A stretch of 64,000 bases of DNA. Origin: Gemmatimonadota bacterium (GTDB lineage Bacteria; Gemmatimonadota; Gemmatimonadetes; Gemmatimonadales; GWC2-71-9). This document shows positions 8,783-16,316 of this stretch, piece by piece; the first letter of the stretch is position 1; each line of letters begins with the position of its first letter. The notes beneath the pieces were generated by a model that was not told where the DNA came from, ran no database searches, and worked only from the letters and a program-made list of their open reading frames with translations. The stretch covers positions 80,955-144,954 of the forward strand of contig JADKJZ010000005.1 of the NCBI GenBank assembly GCA_016720805.1. The letters are read 5' to 3'. The translations under genes were made by a program, and so were the position numbers.

Positions 8783-9649
8783 CTAGTGCAGTTCGCCGCG
8801 GCGCCGCTTCGCCGCCTCGTCGAGGAAGCGACGCTCGTCGGCACTGAGCGCATCGATGCCGGCCGCGCTGATCTTGTCGAGCAGTCGATCCATTTCCATC
8901 CGCTCATCCATCACCGGATCGCGCACCGGCGCACTCGGCGCCCGCTCCGCCAATCGCTCGCGCCGCGGCGCCGTCCCGCCGGTGCCGATTTCGGCGGCCG
9001 GCGCAGCGACCGGGACGCGCGTCCGCGGCGGCGCGATGTGCGGTGGCTCGAAGGACTTCCCGCCGCCCTGAATCACGAAGAAGAGCCAACCGCAGAGCAG
9101 TCCGCCGAGGTGGGCCACATGCGCCACGCCGTCGCTCCCCATCAGCGCGCCGAACAGGTCGAGCCCTGCCATGATCGCCACCAGCGTCCGCGCCTTGATC
9201 GGCATCGGCAGTGGGAAGACATAGAGCTTGGCATCGGGATGGAACTTCGCGAACGCGAACGCCACGCCGAGCACCGCGCCCGACGCGCCGATGAAGGGGT
9301 AGATGAACGACGGCGCGACGGTCCAGAGCAGCAGCGAGGTGATCGCCGCGCCGAGGCCGCAATAGAGATAGAAGAAGAGGAAGGCGGTGCTGCCGAGGCG
9401 CCGCTCGACCGGTGGGCCGAAGACGAAGAGGGCAATCGAATTGCCGACCAGGTGGAAGAGCCCGCCATGCACGAACATGTAGGTGACGAAGGTCCACGGC
9501 CGCGCCAAGGCCCGCGCCGGATCGAAGGTCACCAGGTCGAGCAGGACCTCCGACGGAAAGAGCGTCTGCTGCAACAGCAACACCACGGCGTTGATCGCGA
9601 TCAGGCGACCAACCCAGGGGGTGATGCGGTCTTGCAGGGCAGTGCTCAT
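8783..9649 (-). CDS. Rhomboid-family intramembrane serine protease
   Basis: This 288-residue protein has six predicted helices and the rhomboid dyad: Ser123 in GASGAVLG and His180 in HVAHLGG. The HxxxN-like loop FHLVGNS lies in helix 2. Rhomboids cleave transmembrane helices of client proteins in the inner membrane. A roughly 85-residue hydrophilic C-terminal tail (RLLDKISAAGIDALSADERRF) is cytoplasmic and matches the short motif found at the end of many Gemmatimonadota rhomboids. The gene converges on the histidine kinase gene with a three-base gap. Confidence 0.9.
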   Translation of the reverse strand: MSTALQDRITPWVGRLIAINAVVLLLQQTLFPSEVLLDLVTFDPARALARPWTFVTYMFVHGGLFHLVGNSIALFVFGPPVERRLGSTAFLFFYLYCGLGAAITSLLLWTVAPSFIYPFIGASGAVLGVAFAFAKFHPDAKLYVFPLPMPIKARTLVAIMAGLDLFGALMGSDGVAHVAHLGGLLCGWLFFVIQGGGKSFEPPHIAPPRTRVPVAAPAAEIGTGGTAPRRERLAERAPSAPVRDPVMDERMEMDRLLDKISAAGIDALSADERRFLDEAAKRRRGELH

Positions 9650-9670
9650 GCGTCGGGTTCCGGTGGGTAG

Positions 9671-9756
9671 AGTCGTTAGTCGTTAGTCATTAGTCGTTAG
9701 GACATGCACGCCCCACAACCAACAACCAACAACTAACGACTAACGACTAACGACTA
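9671..9756. repeat. Inverted heptamer array 1 (AGTCGTT / ACGACTA)
   Basis: Four left units (AGTCGTT, one AGTCATT; 9671-9698) face six right units (ACAACCA twice, ACAACTA, ACGACTA three times; 9715-9756). The arms can pair as a hairpin. The last right unit contains the TAG stop of ddl. Confidence 0.9.
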
Positions 9757-10758
9757 CCTACGACAAATCCTCTCACACAGTTCCGCGAACCCGATCCCCG
9801 CCGCCTTCGCCGACTGCGGCAGCAGCGAGGTGGCGGTCATCCCCGGCAGGGTATTGGCCTCGAGGCAGAAGAGGCGGCCTTCGGCTGTGAGCCGGAAGTC
9901 GACCCGGGAATAGCCCCGCAGTTTCAGTGCCTGATGGGCCAGGAGGCCGAGTCGCTGGGCCTCGCGGGTGACCGTTTCTGGAATATCGGCCGGAAAGATC
10001 TCCTCCGACATCCCTGGCGTGTATTTGCACTCGTAGTCGAACAACTCGTGCTTCGGGATGATCTCGCCGACGGCGAGCGCCTCGTCGCCCAGGATGCCGA
10101 CGGTCAGTTCCCGGCCCGGGACGAAGGCCTCCAGCATGACCTCGTCGTCATGGCGCGCCGCCTCCGCAATGGCGGGGACGAGTTCGGCCACCTCGCGCAC
10201 CACGCTCAATCCGACCGTCGACCCCTGCTTGCTCGGCTTCACCACCAGCGGGAGGCCCAGCGAGGCGACGGCCTCGGTCAGGTCGGTCGGGGCCATCCGC
10301 CAGGCGGCGGTGGGGACCCCGGCAGTCTCGAAGAGTCGCTTCGCGACGTCCTTGTCCATCGCCAACCCCGAGGCAAGCGGCCCGGAACCGGTGTAGGGGA
10401 TTCCGGCCACTTCGAGCAGGTGCTGGATGGTGCCGTCCTCGCCGCGCCCGCCATGCAGGGCGAGGAAGACGACGTCGGCTTGCCGGATCAGCGGTTCATC
10501 GAGCAGTCCGGCGAAGAGCACCCTGCGCTCCTCGGCTTCGAGCGCACCGACGTCGGGTGGCTCGGTGCCGACCCGGCCTCCCAGGACCCGTGCCTCGGCC
10601 GTGGCATCGAGGACGCCCTCGATCGTGTCGGCGACATGGACGACGTGCCCTCGCGAGCGCAACGCGGTCACCACCTGAGCTGCCGAGGCGATGGCGACGT
10701 CGCGCTCGGCGGAGGAACCGCCCGTGAGGACGAGAATGCGCAGTGGGGAAGCGGTCAT
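9754..10758 (-). CDS. ddl: D-alanine--D-alanine ligase
   Basis: This ATP-grasp ligase joins two D-alanines for peptidoglycan synthesis. At 334 residues it has the family's usual length. Visible signatures are LTGGSSAERDVAIASA near the start, LALHGGRGEDGTIQ, YTGSGPLASGLAMDK, the PLVVKPSKQGSTVGLS ATP-binding strand, and CLEANTLPGMTATS with the metal-binding Glu/Asn. ATG at 10758 is chosen because a good promoter lies directly before it and upstream in-frame sequence is unrelated. The stop codon lies in the final heptamer of array 1. Confidence 0.95.
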   Translation of the reverse strand: MTASPLRILVLTGGSSAERDVAIASAAQVVTALRSRGHVVHVADTIEGVLDATAEARVLGGRVGTEPPDVGALEAEERRVLFAGLLDEPLIRQADVVFLALHGGRGEDGTIQHLLEVAGIPYTGSGPLASGLAMDKDVAKRLFETAGVPTAAWRMAPTDLTEAVASLGLPLVVKPSKQGSTVGLSVVREVAELVPAIAEAARHDDEVMLEAFVPGRELTVGILGDEALAVGEIIPKHELFDYECKYTPGMSEEIFPADIPETVTREAQRLGLLAHQALKLRGYSRVDFRLTAEGRLFCLEANTLPGMTATSLLPQSAKAAGIGFAELCERICRR

Positions 10759-10764
10759 CGCTGG

Positions 10765-10794
10765 ATTGTACCCCGACAGCGGAGATTTGACCAA
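10765..10794 (-). promoter_or_regulatory. Promoter of ddl (TTGGTC - 18 - TACAAT)
   Basis: On the minus strand TTGGTC and TACAAT are separated by 18 bases. The -10 ends seven bases before the ATG and there is no ribosome site, so ddl may be read from a leaderless mRNA. Confidence 0.5.
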
Positions 10795-10822
10795 CCAGCG
10801 AGGACCGCGTCGATTGGCGACC

Positions 10823-11290
10823 TCAGCGCTCGAAGAACGGGGGTGGTTCGATCCCGAGGGCGCGGAGATAGACGTAGCCCTGCGCGCGGTGGTGGATCTC
10901 GTTGTCGATGCCGTAGAGCAGCAGGTAGTAGACCGAGCCAGGGTACTGACCGAAGGCCACCCGATGCTCCTGGAAGCGCTCAAGCGGGATCTGCGGGAAG
11001 AAGGCGTCGAGGGTGGCGGTGTCGGCGTCCCAGAGGGCAAGCAGTTCGGCCTTCGTGGGTTGCCCCTCGGCGGACGATCCGACCCAGTCGCCGGTGACGA
11101 TCCCCTTGAGCATCGGCGCGCCGATCATCAGCATCTCCATCACCAGGGCGCCGAAGGGGCGCATGCCGCCGACGGAGAAGCTCCAGAGCTGCTCCTCGGG
11201 AAACGCCTCGAGGACGCGGCGAGTGAGGCGGCGGTGCCCCTGCCAGTGCTCAAGGAGCTGGTCGGGGGAGATCACGTGGGGTTCGGACAT
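10823..11290 (-). CDS. DinB-family protein
   Basis: This 155-residue four-helix-bundle protein carries DinB signatures: LLEHWQGHRRLTRRVLEAFPEEQL at the N-terminus and EIHHRAQGYVYLRALG near the end, with three His positions that can bind a metal. The family includes thiol-dependent transferases and damage-induced proteins; the substrate is unknown. It is the first of three DinB-type genes in the window, the others being at 33414 and 33974. Confidence 0.85.
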   Translation of the reverse strand: MSEPHVISPDQLLEHWQGHRRLTRRVLEAFPEEQLWSFSVGGMRPFGALVMEMLMIGAPMLKGIVTGDWVGSSAEGQPTKAELLALWDADTATLDAFFPQIPLERFQEHRVAFGQYPGSVYYLLLYGIDNEIHHRAQGYVYLRALGIEPPPFFER

Positions 11291-11393
11291 GGTCTGGCCT
11301 CGATCGCGAAGGGTGATACTTCGGGGTTTGTTCGGTGGTTGAAATCTTACGGCCAGATCGGGAGACGCGCAACCGGGGCAGGGAGGCTCTGAC

Positions 11394-11399
11394 TATGTT
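11394..11399 (+). promoter_or_regulatory. -10 candidate TATGTT before rsmD
   Basis: TATGTT lies 30 nt before the GTG at 11430 and fits the TAnnTT pattern seen elsewhere. No clear -35 is visible. Confidence 0.35.
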
Positions 11400-11429
11400 G
11401 CCTCCCGTCACTCATCCATCGAGGCCACC

Positions 11430-11990
11430 GTGCGCATCGTGAAGGGGAAATTCGCCGGTCGCCACCTGACCTCGCCGGCCGATCAGCGGGTCCGCCCCAC
11501 CAAGGAGGTGGTGCGCGACGCGCTGCTCACGATGCTGGAACCCGAGTTGAAGGGGATCCGGGTGCTCGATCTCTTCGCGGGGACCGGTGCCTTGGGGCTC
11601 GAGGCCATCTCGCGTGGCGCCAAGAGCTGCGACTTCGTCGAGTTCCGCCCGGCGTCGTTGCACGCGCTCAAGGCCAACGTGGCGGCACTGCATCTCCTCG
11701 ACCGCACCCGGATCTTCAAGAAGGACGCAGTACCCTGGACCGCGATGCTTGAGGCCGATCGCTACGACCTGGCCTTCGTCGACCCGCCGTACGAATCGAA
11801 GGTCCTCGACCGCATCCTCGACATGTGGCGCGCCAAGCCGTTCGCGCGGCTGCTGGCGGTGGAGCACGCCACGAGCCACGCGATCCCGAACGGGTCGCGG
11901 CGAAAAGTGTTTGGGGATTGCACGGTGACGATCTACAAAGCAGCGAACAGCGAAAAGCGATCGGCGAACAGCGAACCCACACCCGCCTAA
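11430..11990 (+). CDS. rsmD: 16S rRNA (guanine(966)-N2)-methyltransferase
   Basis: RsmD methylates G966 of 16S rRNA during 30S assembly, using S-adenosylmethionine. The SAM-binding motif I is LDLFAGTGALGLEAISRGA (about residues 50-68) and the catalytic motif IV is FVDPPYES. The start is GTG. The last 15 residues, AANSEKRSANSEPTPA, are encoded by the left arm of heptamer array 2, so the natural protein probably ended near IYK. The tail looks acquired and should not matter for catalysis. Confidence 0.93.
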   Translation: MRIVKGKFAGRHLTSPADQRVRPTKEVVRDALLTMLEPELKGIRVLDLFAGTGALGLEAISRGAKSCDFVEFRPASLHALKANVAALHLLDRTRIFKKDAVPWTAMLEADRYDLAFVDPPYESKVLDRILDMWRAKPFARLLAVEHATSHAIPNGSRRKVFGDCTVTIYKAANSEKRSANSEPTPA

Positions 11991-12024
11991 CGCGCGGTTC
12001 GCTGTTCGCTGGTCGCCGTTCGCT
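11942..12024. repeat. Inverted heptamer array 2 (AGCGAAC / GTTCGCT)
   Basis: Five left units (11942-11976) lie inside the 3' end of rsmD. Four right units (11997-12024) run into the stop codon of the convergent cysteine synthase gene. The hairpin sits between two convergent genes, where a bidirectional terminator would be expected. Confidence 0.9.
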
Positions 12025-13411
12025 ACCTCCCGATCATCAACTGCAACACATCATACCGACTCACAATGCCCACCAGCGCGTTGCCGTCGCGGACCAGCGC
12101 CGCCGGTGATTCGCGCGTGAGCATCGGCGCGAGCCGGTCCACCGGGAGCGAGAGCTCGACCTCGGGGTAGGGCTCCTCCATCACTTCGCGCACCGGACGA
12201 TCGAGCAGGGTCGGTTGCTCGAGGGCCTTCGTCATCAGCGTGCCCTCGTTGAGCGCGCCAATGCAGCGACCATCCTCGATCACCGGAATCTGCGAGACAT
12301 CCCAGGTGTGCATCAGGTTCACCGCCTGGCGTACCTGCGCCGACGGCGCGAGCTGCACCAGTGTGGGATGGGAGCCGCCGCGCTTGGCGAGGAGGTCGCC
12401 CACGGTCGGCTTCACCGTCTCGAGCAGCTGGTTCTCCTGCAGCCATTCGTCGTTGAACACCTTGCTCAGGTAGCGCTCGCCGGTGTCACAGAGAATGGTG
12501 ACGATGCACGCCGTCGGGTCGTTGAGTTCGCGCGCCAACTGCAGCGAGAGATGCACGTTCACGCCCGCCGACCCGCCGACGAGGATGCCTTCCTCGCGCG
12601 CGAGGCGACGCGCCATCGCCATCGCATCGCGGTCGCTGCACTGGCGGAACTCATCGATCAGGTCCCACCACACCGTCGTCGGCGCCTTGTCGCCACCGAT
12701 CCCCTCGACCTTGTACGGCGCGCCGTCGGTGCCGATGCTGCGGGTGCGATGGTAGCCAGCGTAGAGCGAGCCGACCGGGTCGCCGGCGATGATGCGGATC
12801 GCGGGGTTCTGTTCCTTCAGGTACTTGGCGATACCGCTCACCGTGCCGCCCGTTCCCGCGCCCGCCACCACGTGCGTCACCTTGCCGCCAGTCTGCGCCC
12901 AGATCTCCGGACCGGTGGTGGCGTAGTGCGCCTCGGGATTGACCTGGTTGTAGAACTGGTTGGCGAGGATCGCGCCCGGCGTGTCATGGGTGATCTGCTT
13001 CGCCTTCATGACGTAGTTCTCGGGATGATCGGGCGGCACCGCCGTCGGCGTGATGACCACCTCGGCGCCATACGCCTTGAGCAGCCGCACCTTTTCCTGC
13101 GACATCTTGTCGGGCATCGTGAAGATGCAGCGATACCCCTTCAGCGCGGCCGCGATGGCGAGGCCGACGCCGGTGTTGCCGCTGGTCCCCTCGACGACCG
13201 TCCCACCCGGCTTGAGGGTGCCGTCGCGCTCCGCCGCCTCGATGATGGCGAGGCCGATCCGGTCCTTCACCGAACCACCCGGATTGACGTACTCCGCCTT
13301 GCCGAAGACGGGCGTACGGAGGTCGCGACCAACCCGGCCCAGCCGAATCAGCGGGGTCTGGCCGATGGTGTCGAGGACGGAATCGTACGGGAAGGGATGG
13401 GGTGTATGCAT
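12023..13411 (-). CDS. PLP-dependent cysteine synthase / cystathionine beta-synthase with CBS pair
   Basis: This 462-residue enzyme has an N-terminal PLP fold: IGQTPLIRLGRV, the PLP lysine K49 in NPGGSVKDR, the phosphate loop EGTSGNTGVGLA, and GTGGTVSG. Residues about 340-460 hold two CBS motifs, which regulate such enzymes through adenosyl ligands. This matches cystathionine beta-synthase-like enzymes that condense serine or O-acetylserine with a thiol. The exact substrate cannot be told from sequence. ATG 13411 is used because upstream in-frame sequence is made of repeats. The stop lies in heptamer array 2. Confidence 0.9.
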   Translation of the reverse strand: MHTPHPFPYDSVLDTIGQTPLIRLGRVGRDLRTPVFGKAEYVNPGGSVKDRIGLAIIEAAERDGTLKPGGTVVEGTSGNTGVGLAIAAALKGYRCIFTMPDKMSQEKVRLLKAYGAEVVITPTAVPPDHPENYVMKAKQITHDTPGAILANQFYNQVNPEAHYATTGPEIWAQTGGKVTHVVAGAGTGGTVSGIAKYLKEQNPAIRIIAGDPVGSLYAGYHRTRSIGTDGAPYKVEGIGGDKAPTTVWWDLIDEFRQCSDRDAMAMARRLAREEGILVGGSAGVNVHLSLQLARELNDPTACIVTILCDTGERYLSKVFNDEWLQENQLLETVKPTVGDLLAKRGGSHPTLVQLAPSAQVRQAVNLMHTWDVSQIPVIEDGRCIGALNEGTLMTKALEQPTLLDRPVREVMEEPYPEVELSLPVDRLAPMLTRESPAALVRDGNALVGIVSRYDVLQLMIGR

Positions 13412-13423
13412 GCGGAAAACTAC

Positions 13424-13451
13424 AGCGAACGGCGAGCCGCGAACAGCGATC
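13424..13451. repeat. Heptamer array 3 (AGCGAAC type, one arm)
   Basis: Four 7-bp units (AGCGAAC, GGCGAGC, CGCGAAC, AGCGATC) lie just upstream of the cysteine synthase start. They match the units of array 2 at the other end of the same gene. No opposed arm is visible nearby. Confidence 0.7.
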
Positions 13452-13490
13452 TGGGATCTGCGGGCGGCGCGCCGGTGTCCCCGTGCGTAA

Positions 13491-13510
13491 GGGCGACGCA
13501 TGCGTCGCCC
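13491..13510. repeat. GC palindrome, core I
   Basis: GGGCGACGCATGCGTCGCCC is a perfect 20-base palindrome in the gap between the cysteine synthase and RCC1-protein genes. Confidence 0.9.
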
Positions 13511-13536
13511 TCCGCACCTCTCGCGATCCTCGGGCA

Positions 13537-13560
13537 GGGCGACGCATGCGTCGCCCCTAC
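13537..13560. repeat. GC palindrome, core I
   Basis: This is a second perfect copy of the same 20-base palindrome, followed by CTAC and 46 bp from the previous one. It lies six bases beyond the stop of the RCC1 gene. Confidence 0.9.
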
Positions 13561-13565
13561 ATGCC

Positions 13566-15233
13566 TCACGTGAAGATCGTCGCCCGCACCGGGATGGCGC
13601 TGTCGGTGGTGGTCCCGTTGCCGAGCTGACCTCGAACATTGTTGCCCCAACAGTAGATGTCGACGCCCTCTCGACCGCAGGCATGCTCGCCACCGACGTC
13701 GATCTCGCTGAAGACGCGCCCACCCGGGATGAGCTGCGGGGTGGTGGCATTCCCCATGAAGGCACCCCAGCACCATGCCGCTCCCGCAGCGGTCAGGCCA
13801 CAGACGCCACCGCGCCCGCCGCCGATCCGGACGAATCGCTGGGCCGTGGCCACGGCGACCGGCACGCTTCGGTTGGTCATGGTGCCGTCACCGAGCTGGC
13901 CACCATCGTTCTGCCCCCAGCAGAACACGGTGCCGTCGGCCTTTCGGCCACAATGCGATTGATCGCCGCCGGTGATCTCCGCGAAGAGGTGCCCGCCGCT
14001 CACTTGCGTCGGCGCGAAGACGCTGCCGCCAAAGTTGCCGTGGCCGATGGCTCCAGTGATGCTCGACCCCCAACACCATGCGACCCCGGCACTCGTCAGC
14101 CCACAGGTGCTGAAGGCCGTCACGGAGAGCGAAGCGAAGGTCATCCCGGGGGCTGCGGCGACTGGCGTCAGCTGATTCGTGACGCCGCCGTCGCCCAAGG
14201 CACCACTGCCCCCCTGACCCCAGCACCAGGCGGCACCCGATGCCTCCAGCGCACAGGCCGCCCCACCCCAGCCGAGGAACATCCGCGTAAAGGTCTTGCC
14301 GCCGCTCACCGCCACCGGGGCGAACTGGTCCGTGTTCCCACCGTTGCCGATCGCGCCCTGCACGCCCCGGCCCCAACACCACGGGGCGCCAGCGGCGGTG
14401 AGGGCGCAGGTGAAGAAGTTGCCGACGTACACCTTCGCGAACGAGAAGCCGCCCAGCACGGGCAGCGGCGTGGGTTGCGAGGCCGTCACCACGTTGCGCC
14501 CGAGTTGCCCGTTCTGCCCCTCTCCGGCACAGTAGACGATGGTCCCGGTGCCCTGGAACAACTGACAGGTGTGGTACGACTCGGCGCCGAAGGTGTCCAT
14601 GGTGAGCGTGACGGGTGGCACGGTGATGGTGACCTGCGCGCTGCCGCTCTTCGTTTCGCTCGTGGCAGTGATGGTGACGGGTCCTCCGGCCGTTACCCCG
14701 GTGACGACGCCGGACTGCGACACCGTCGCCACGGACGCATCGCTGGTGGACCAGACGACCGCGCGCCCCGTGAGCGGGACATTCGCCGCGTCGCGCAGGG
14801 TGACGGTGAAGGTGGTCGTCGCGCCCGTCGCGATCGAGGCAGCGCCGCCGGAGATCGCGACCGAGTTGACCGGGGCGGGTGCCGGCGTGGAGACGGTCAC
14901 CTGGGCGGTGCCGCTCTTCCCCTCGCTGGTGGCCGTGATCGTGATCGGCCCACCAGGGGCGATCGCCGTCACGACGCCGCTGCCGGTGACGGTGGCCACG
15001 GTCGCGTCGCTGGTCTGCCAGGTGATGGTGCGATCCGTCAGCACCGCGTTGGAGACGTCGCGGAGCGCGGGCGTCAACGTCTGCGTCCCGCCAACCGCGA
15101 GCGTTGTGGTTGCTGGCGTCAGCGTAACCGTCGAGACCGACGGCGGCGGTGGGGGCGGGGTGATCGGGTTGGAGGCGGGGCTGCTGCAGCCGGCGAGGAT
15201 CGCGGCAAGGAGGACGGCTGAGGTGAAGCGCAT
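13566..15233 (-). CDS. Lipoprotein with two Ig-like (BIG2) domains and RCC1 repeats
   Basis: This 555-residue protein starts with a lipoprotein signal (LLAAILAGCSS). A proline spacer is followed by two BIG2 domains (about 35-205), each ending in TSDATVATV...GVVTAIAPGGPITITATSEGKSG-type sequence. Residues about 215-555 hold six or seven RCC1-like repeats with CALTAAGAPWCWG and GQLGDGTMTNRSVPV. Each repeat has paired Cys, which suggests disulphide-stabilised blades outside the cytoplasm. Such proteins are surface-exposed or secreted; the ligand is unknown. Confidence 0.88.
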   Translation of the reverse strand: MRFTSAVLLAAILAGCSSPASNPITPPPPPPSVSTVTLTPATTTLAVGGTQTLTPALRDVSNAVLTDRTITWQTSDATVATVTGSGVVTAIAPGGPITITATSEGKSGTAQVTVSTPAPAPVNSVAISGGAASIATGATTTFTVTLRDAANVPLTGRAVVWSTSDASVATVSQSGVVTGVTAGGPVTITATSETKSGSAQVTITVPPVTLTMDTFGAESYHTCQLFQGTGTIVYCAGEGQNGQLGRNVVTASQPTPLPVLGGFSFAKVYVGNFFTCALTAAGAPWCWGRGVQGAIGNGGNTDQFAPVAVSGGKTFTRMFLGWGGAACALEASGAAWCWGQGGSGALGDGGVTNQLTPVAAAPGMTFASLSVTAFSTCGLTSAGVAWCWGSSITGAIGHGNFGGSVFAPTQVSGGHLFAEITGGDQSHCGRKADGTVFCWGQNDGGQLGDGTMTNRSVPVAVATAQRFVRIGGGRGGVCGLTAAGAAWCWGAFMGNATTPQLIPGGRVFSEIDVGGEHACGREGVDIYCWGNNVRGQLGNGTTTDSAIPVRATIFT

Positions 15234-15311
15234 CGGGCAGGTCCTGGAGAGGGGTCTGCCTGGACATGCGCCGAACGCCCCACGAATCAGCTCATCGAGC
15301 CGCGACCCCCC

Positions 15312-15692
15312 TCACTGGCTCGTCTTCAACGAATCCGGCAGCCGGAACCGGATCGGCACCTGAATCGGCGCGACCACCGCCGTGTCGTTGCGGGTCGCAG
15401 GGTGGAACTTGAGCCCGGGTGCGGCCGCCATCGCGGCGGCGTCGAACTCCGGGTGCCCGCTGGAGGTGGCAATCCGGGTCGAATCGCGGATCACCGATCC
15501 GGAGGAATCGACCACGAGATAGAGGAGGACTTCCCCCTCGACCTTCTTGGTGAAGAGCTCGGGAGGGTAGGGAATCTCGGGGCCGCCGGCGACCGGACGA
15601 GCCGCCCGAAGCGCCGCCGCGGGAGGCTCGCCCCCACACCCGGCGATCCCGAGGAGGAGGGCCGAGGCGAGGGCGGCAAGCGATGGACGCAT
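15312..15692 (-). CDS. TonB C-terminal-domain lipoprotein
   Basis: The protein begins with a signal and lipobox (LLLGIAGCGG) and is followed by a TonB_C fold: PYPPELFTKKVEGEVLLYLVVDSSG...SGHPEFDAAAMAAAPGLKFHPA. The domain is typical of energy-transducer or periplasmic adaptor proteins. The usual N-terminal membrane anchor is replaced by the lipid anchor. An alternative ATG lies nine bases upstream at 15701. The gene lies 78 bp upstream of the RCC1 lipoprotein on the same strand. Confidence 0.75.
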   Translation of the reverse strand: MRPSLAALASALLLGIAGCGGEPPAAALRAARPVAGGPEIPYPPELFTKKVEGEVLLYLVVDSSGSVIRDSTRIATSSGHPEFDAAAMAAAPGLKFHPATRNDTAVVAPIQVPIRFRLPDSLKTSQ

Positions 15693-15735
15693 GGGCAACA
15701 TCCCGGAAATGTAAGCGATCATGAAATGCGGCAAT

Positions 15736-16212
15736 TCACCCTACCCGCTGACGATGACGAGCCACCTTGGCCCGGTTGCCACACCCCTGCATATCGCACC
15801 AACGGCGCGACCGGTTTCGCGAGGCGTCCACGAAGAGGCGGCCGCAGCCATCACAACACTTCAGCCTGGCCAGATTCGGGCCGGTCAAGAGCAGCGCCGC
15901 GGACCACGCGACTGGCCAAAGCGCCCGCGCCAGATCCTCAGCGGGACCGATCCACCCCCAGCCATATCCTCGGACCGCTGGCAACACGCCGCGGTGATTC
16001 TGCCCCTGCGAAAGGATGCGGTTGAGTCGCCCAAGGTCGCGATCGGCTGCTCCCTCACCCAACGCCTCCGCCCGAAGCAGGCGGTGGATGACGACCCGAA
16101 ACCTGGCCACAGCCCGCCCCGCCGCCGGGTTATCCACCCCCTCAGGGAGGTCGGTGCCGTTGGCAAAGTCGACGCAGAGCACACCGCCGATGTCTTGCTG
16201 GGATTGGGGCAT
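15736..16212 (-). CDS. CGNR zinc-finger / ABATE-domain regulator
   Basis: This 158-residue protein has an N-terminal ABATE region (LCVDFANGTD) and a C-terminal zinc finger CDGCGRLFVDASRNRSRRWCDMQGCGNRAKVARHRQR, given here by its key parts C-X2-C, W-C, CGNR. The family is thought to bind DNA and a small ligand as transcription regulators. No regulated neighbour is obvious. The gene is followed on the same strand by the TonB_C lipoprotein. Confidence 0.88.
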   Translation of the reverse strand: MPQSQQDIGGVLCVDFANGTDLPEGVDNPAAGRAVARFRVVIHRLLRAEALGEGAADRDLGRLNRILSQGQNHRGVLPAVRGYGWGWIGPAEDLARALWPVAWSAALLLTGPNLARLKCCDGCGRLFVDASRNRSRRWCDMQGCGNRAKVARHRQRVG

Positions 16213-16250
16213 GTAACCAACATAACATCTAATGGTGGTTACAGCGAGAG

Positions 16251-16316
16251 GATGATGGATGATGGATCATGGATGATGGATGGGGCCAATCATCCATCAT
16301 CTATCATCCATCATCC
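16251..16316. repeat. Inverted heptamer array 4 (GATGATG / ATCATCC)
   Basis: Four left units (16251-16278) and four right units (16289-16316) are separated by ten bases. The right arm carries the stop codon and last codons of mutS (MMDDR). Confidence 0.9.

Noticed and set aside
9671..9756. Insertion-sequence ends flanking a mobile gene
   Set aside because: The inverted arms are separated by only 16 bases and contain no transposase gene; their period-7 structure is explained by the array pattern.
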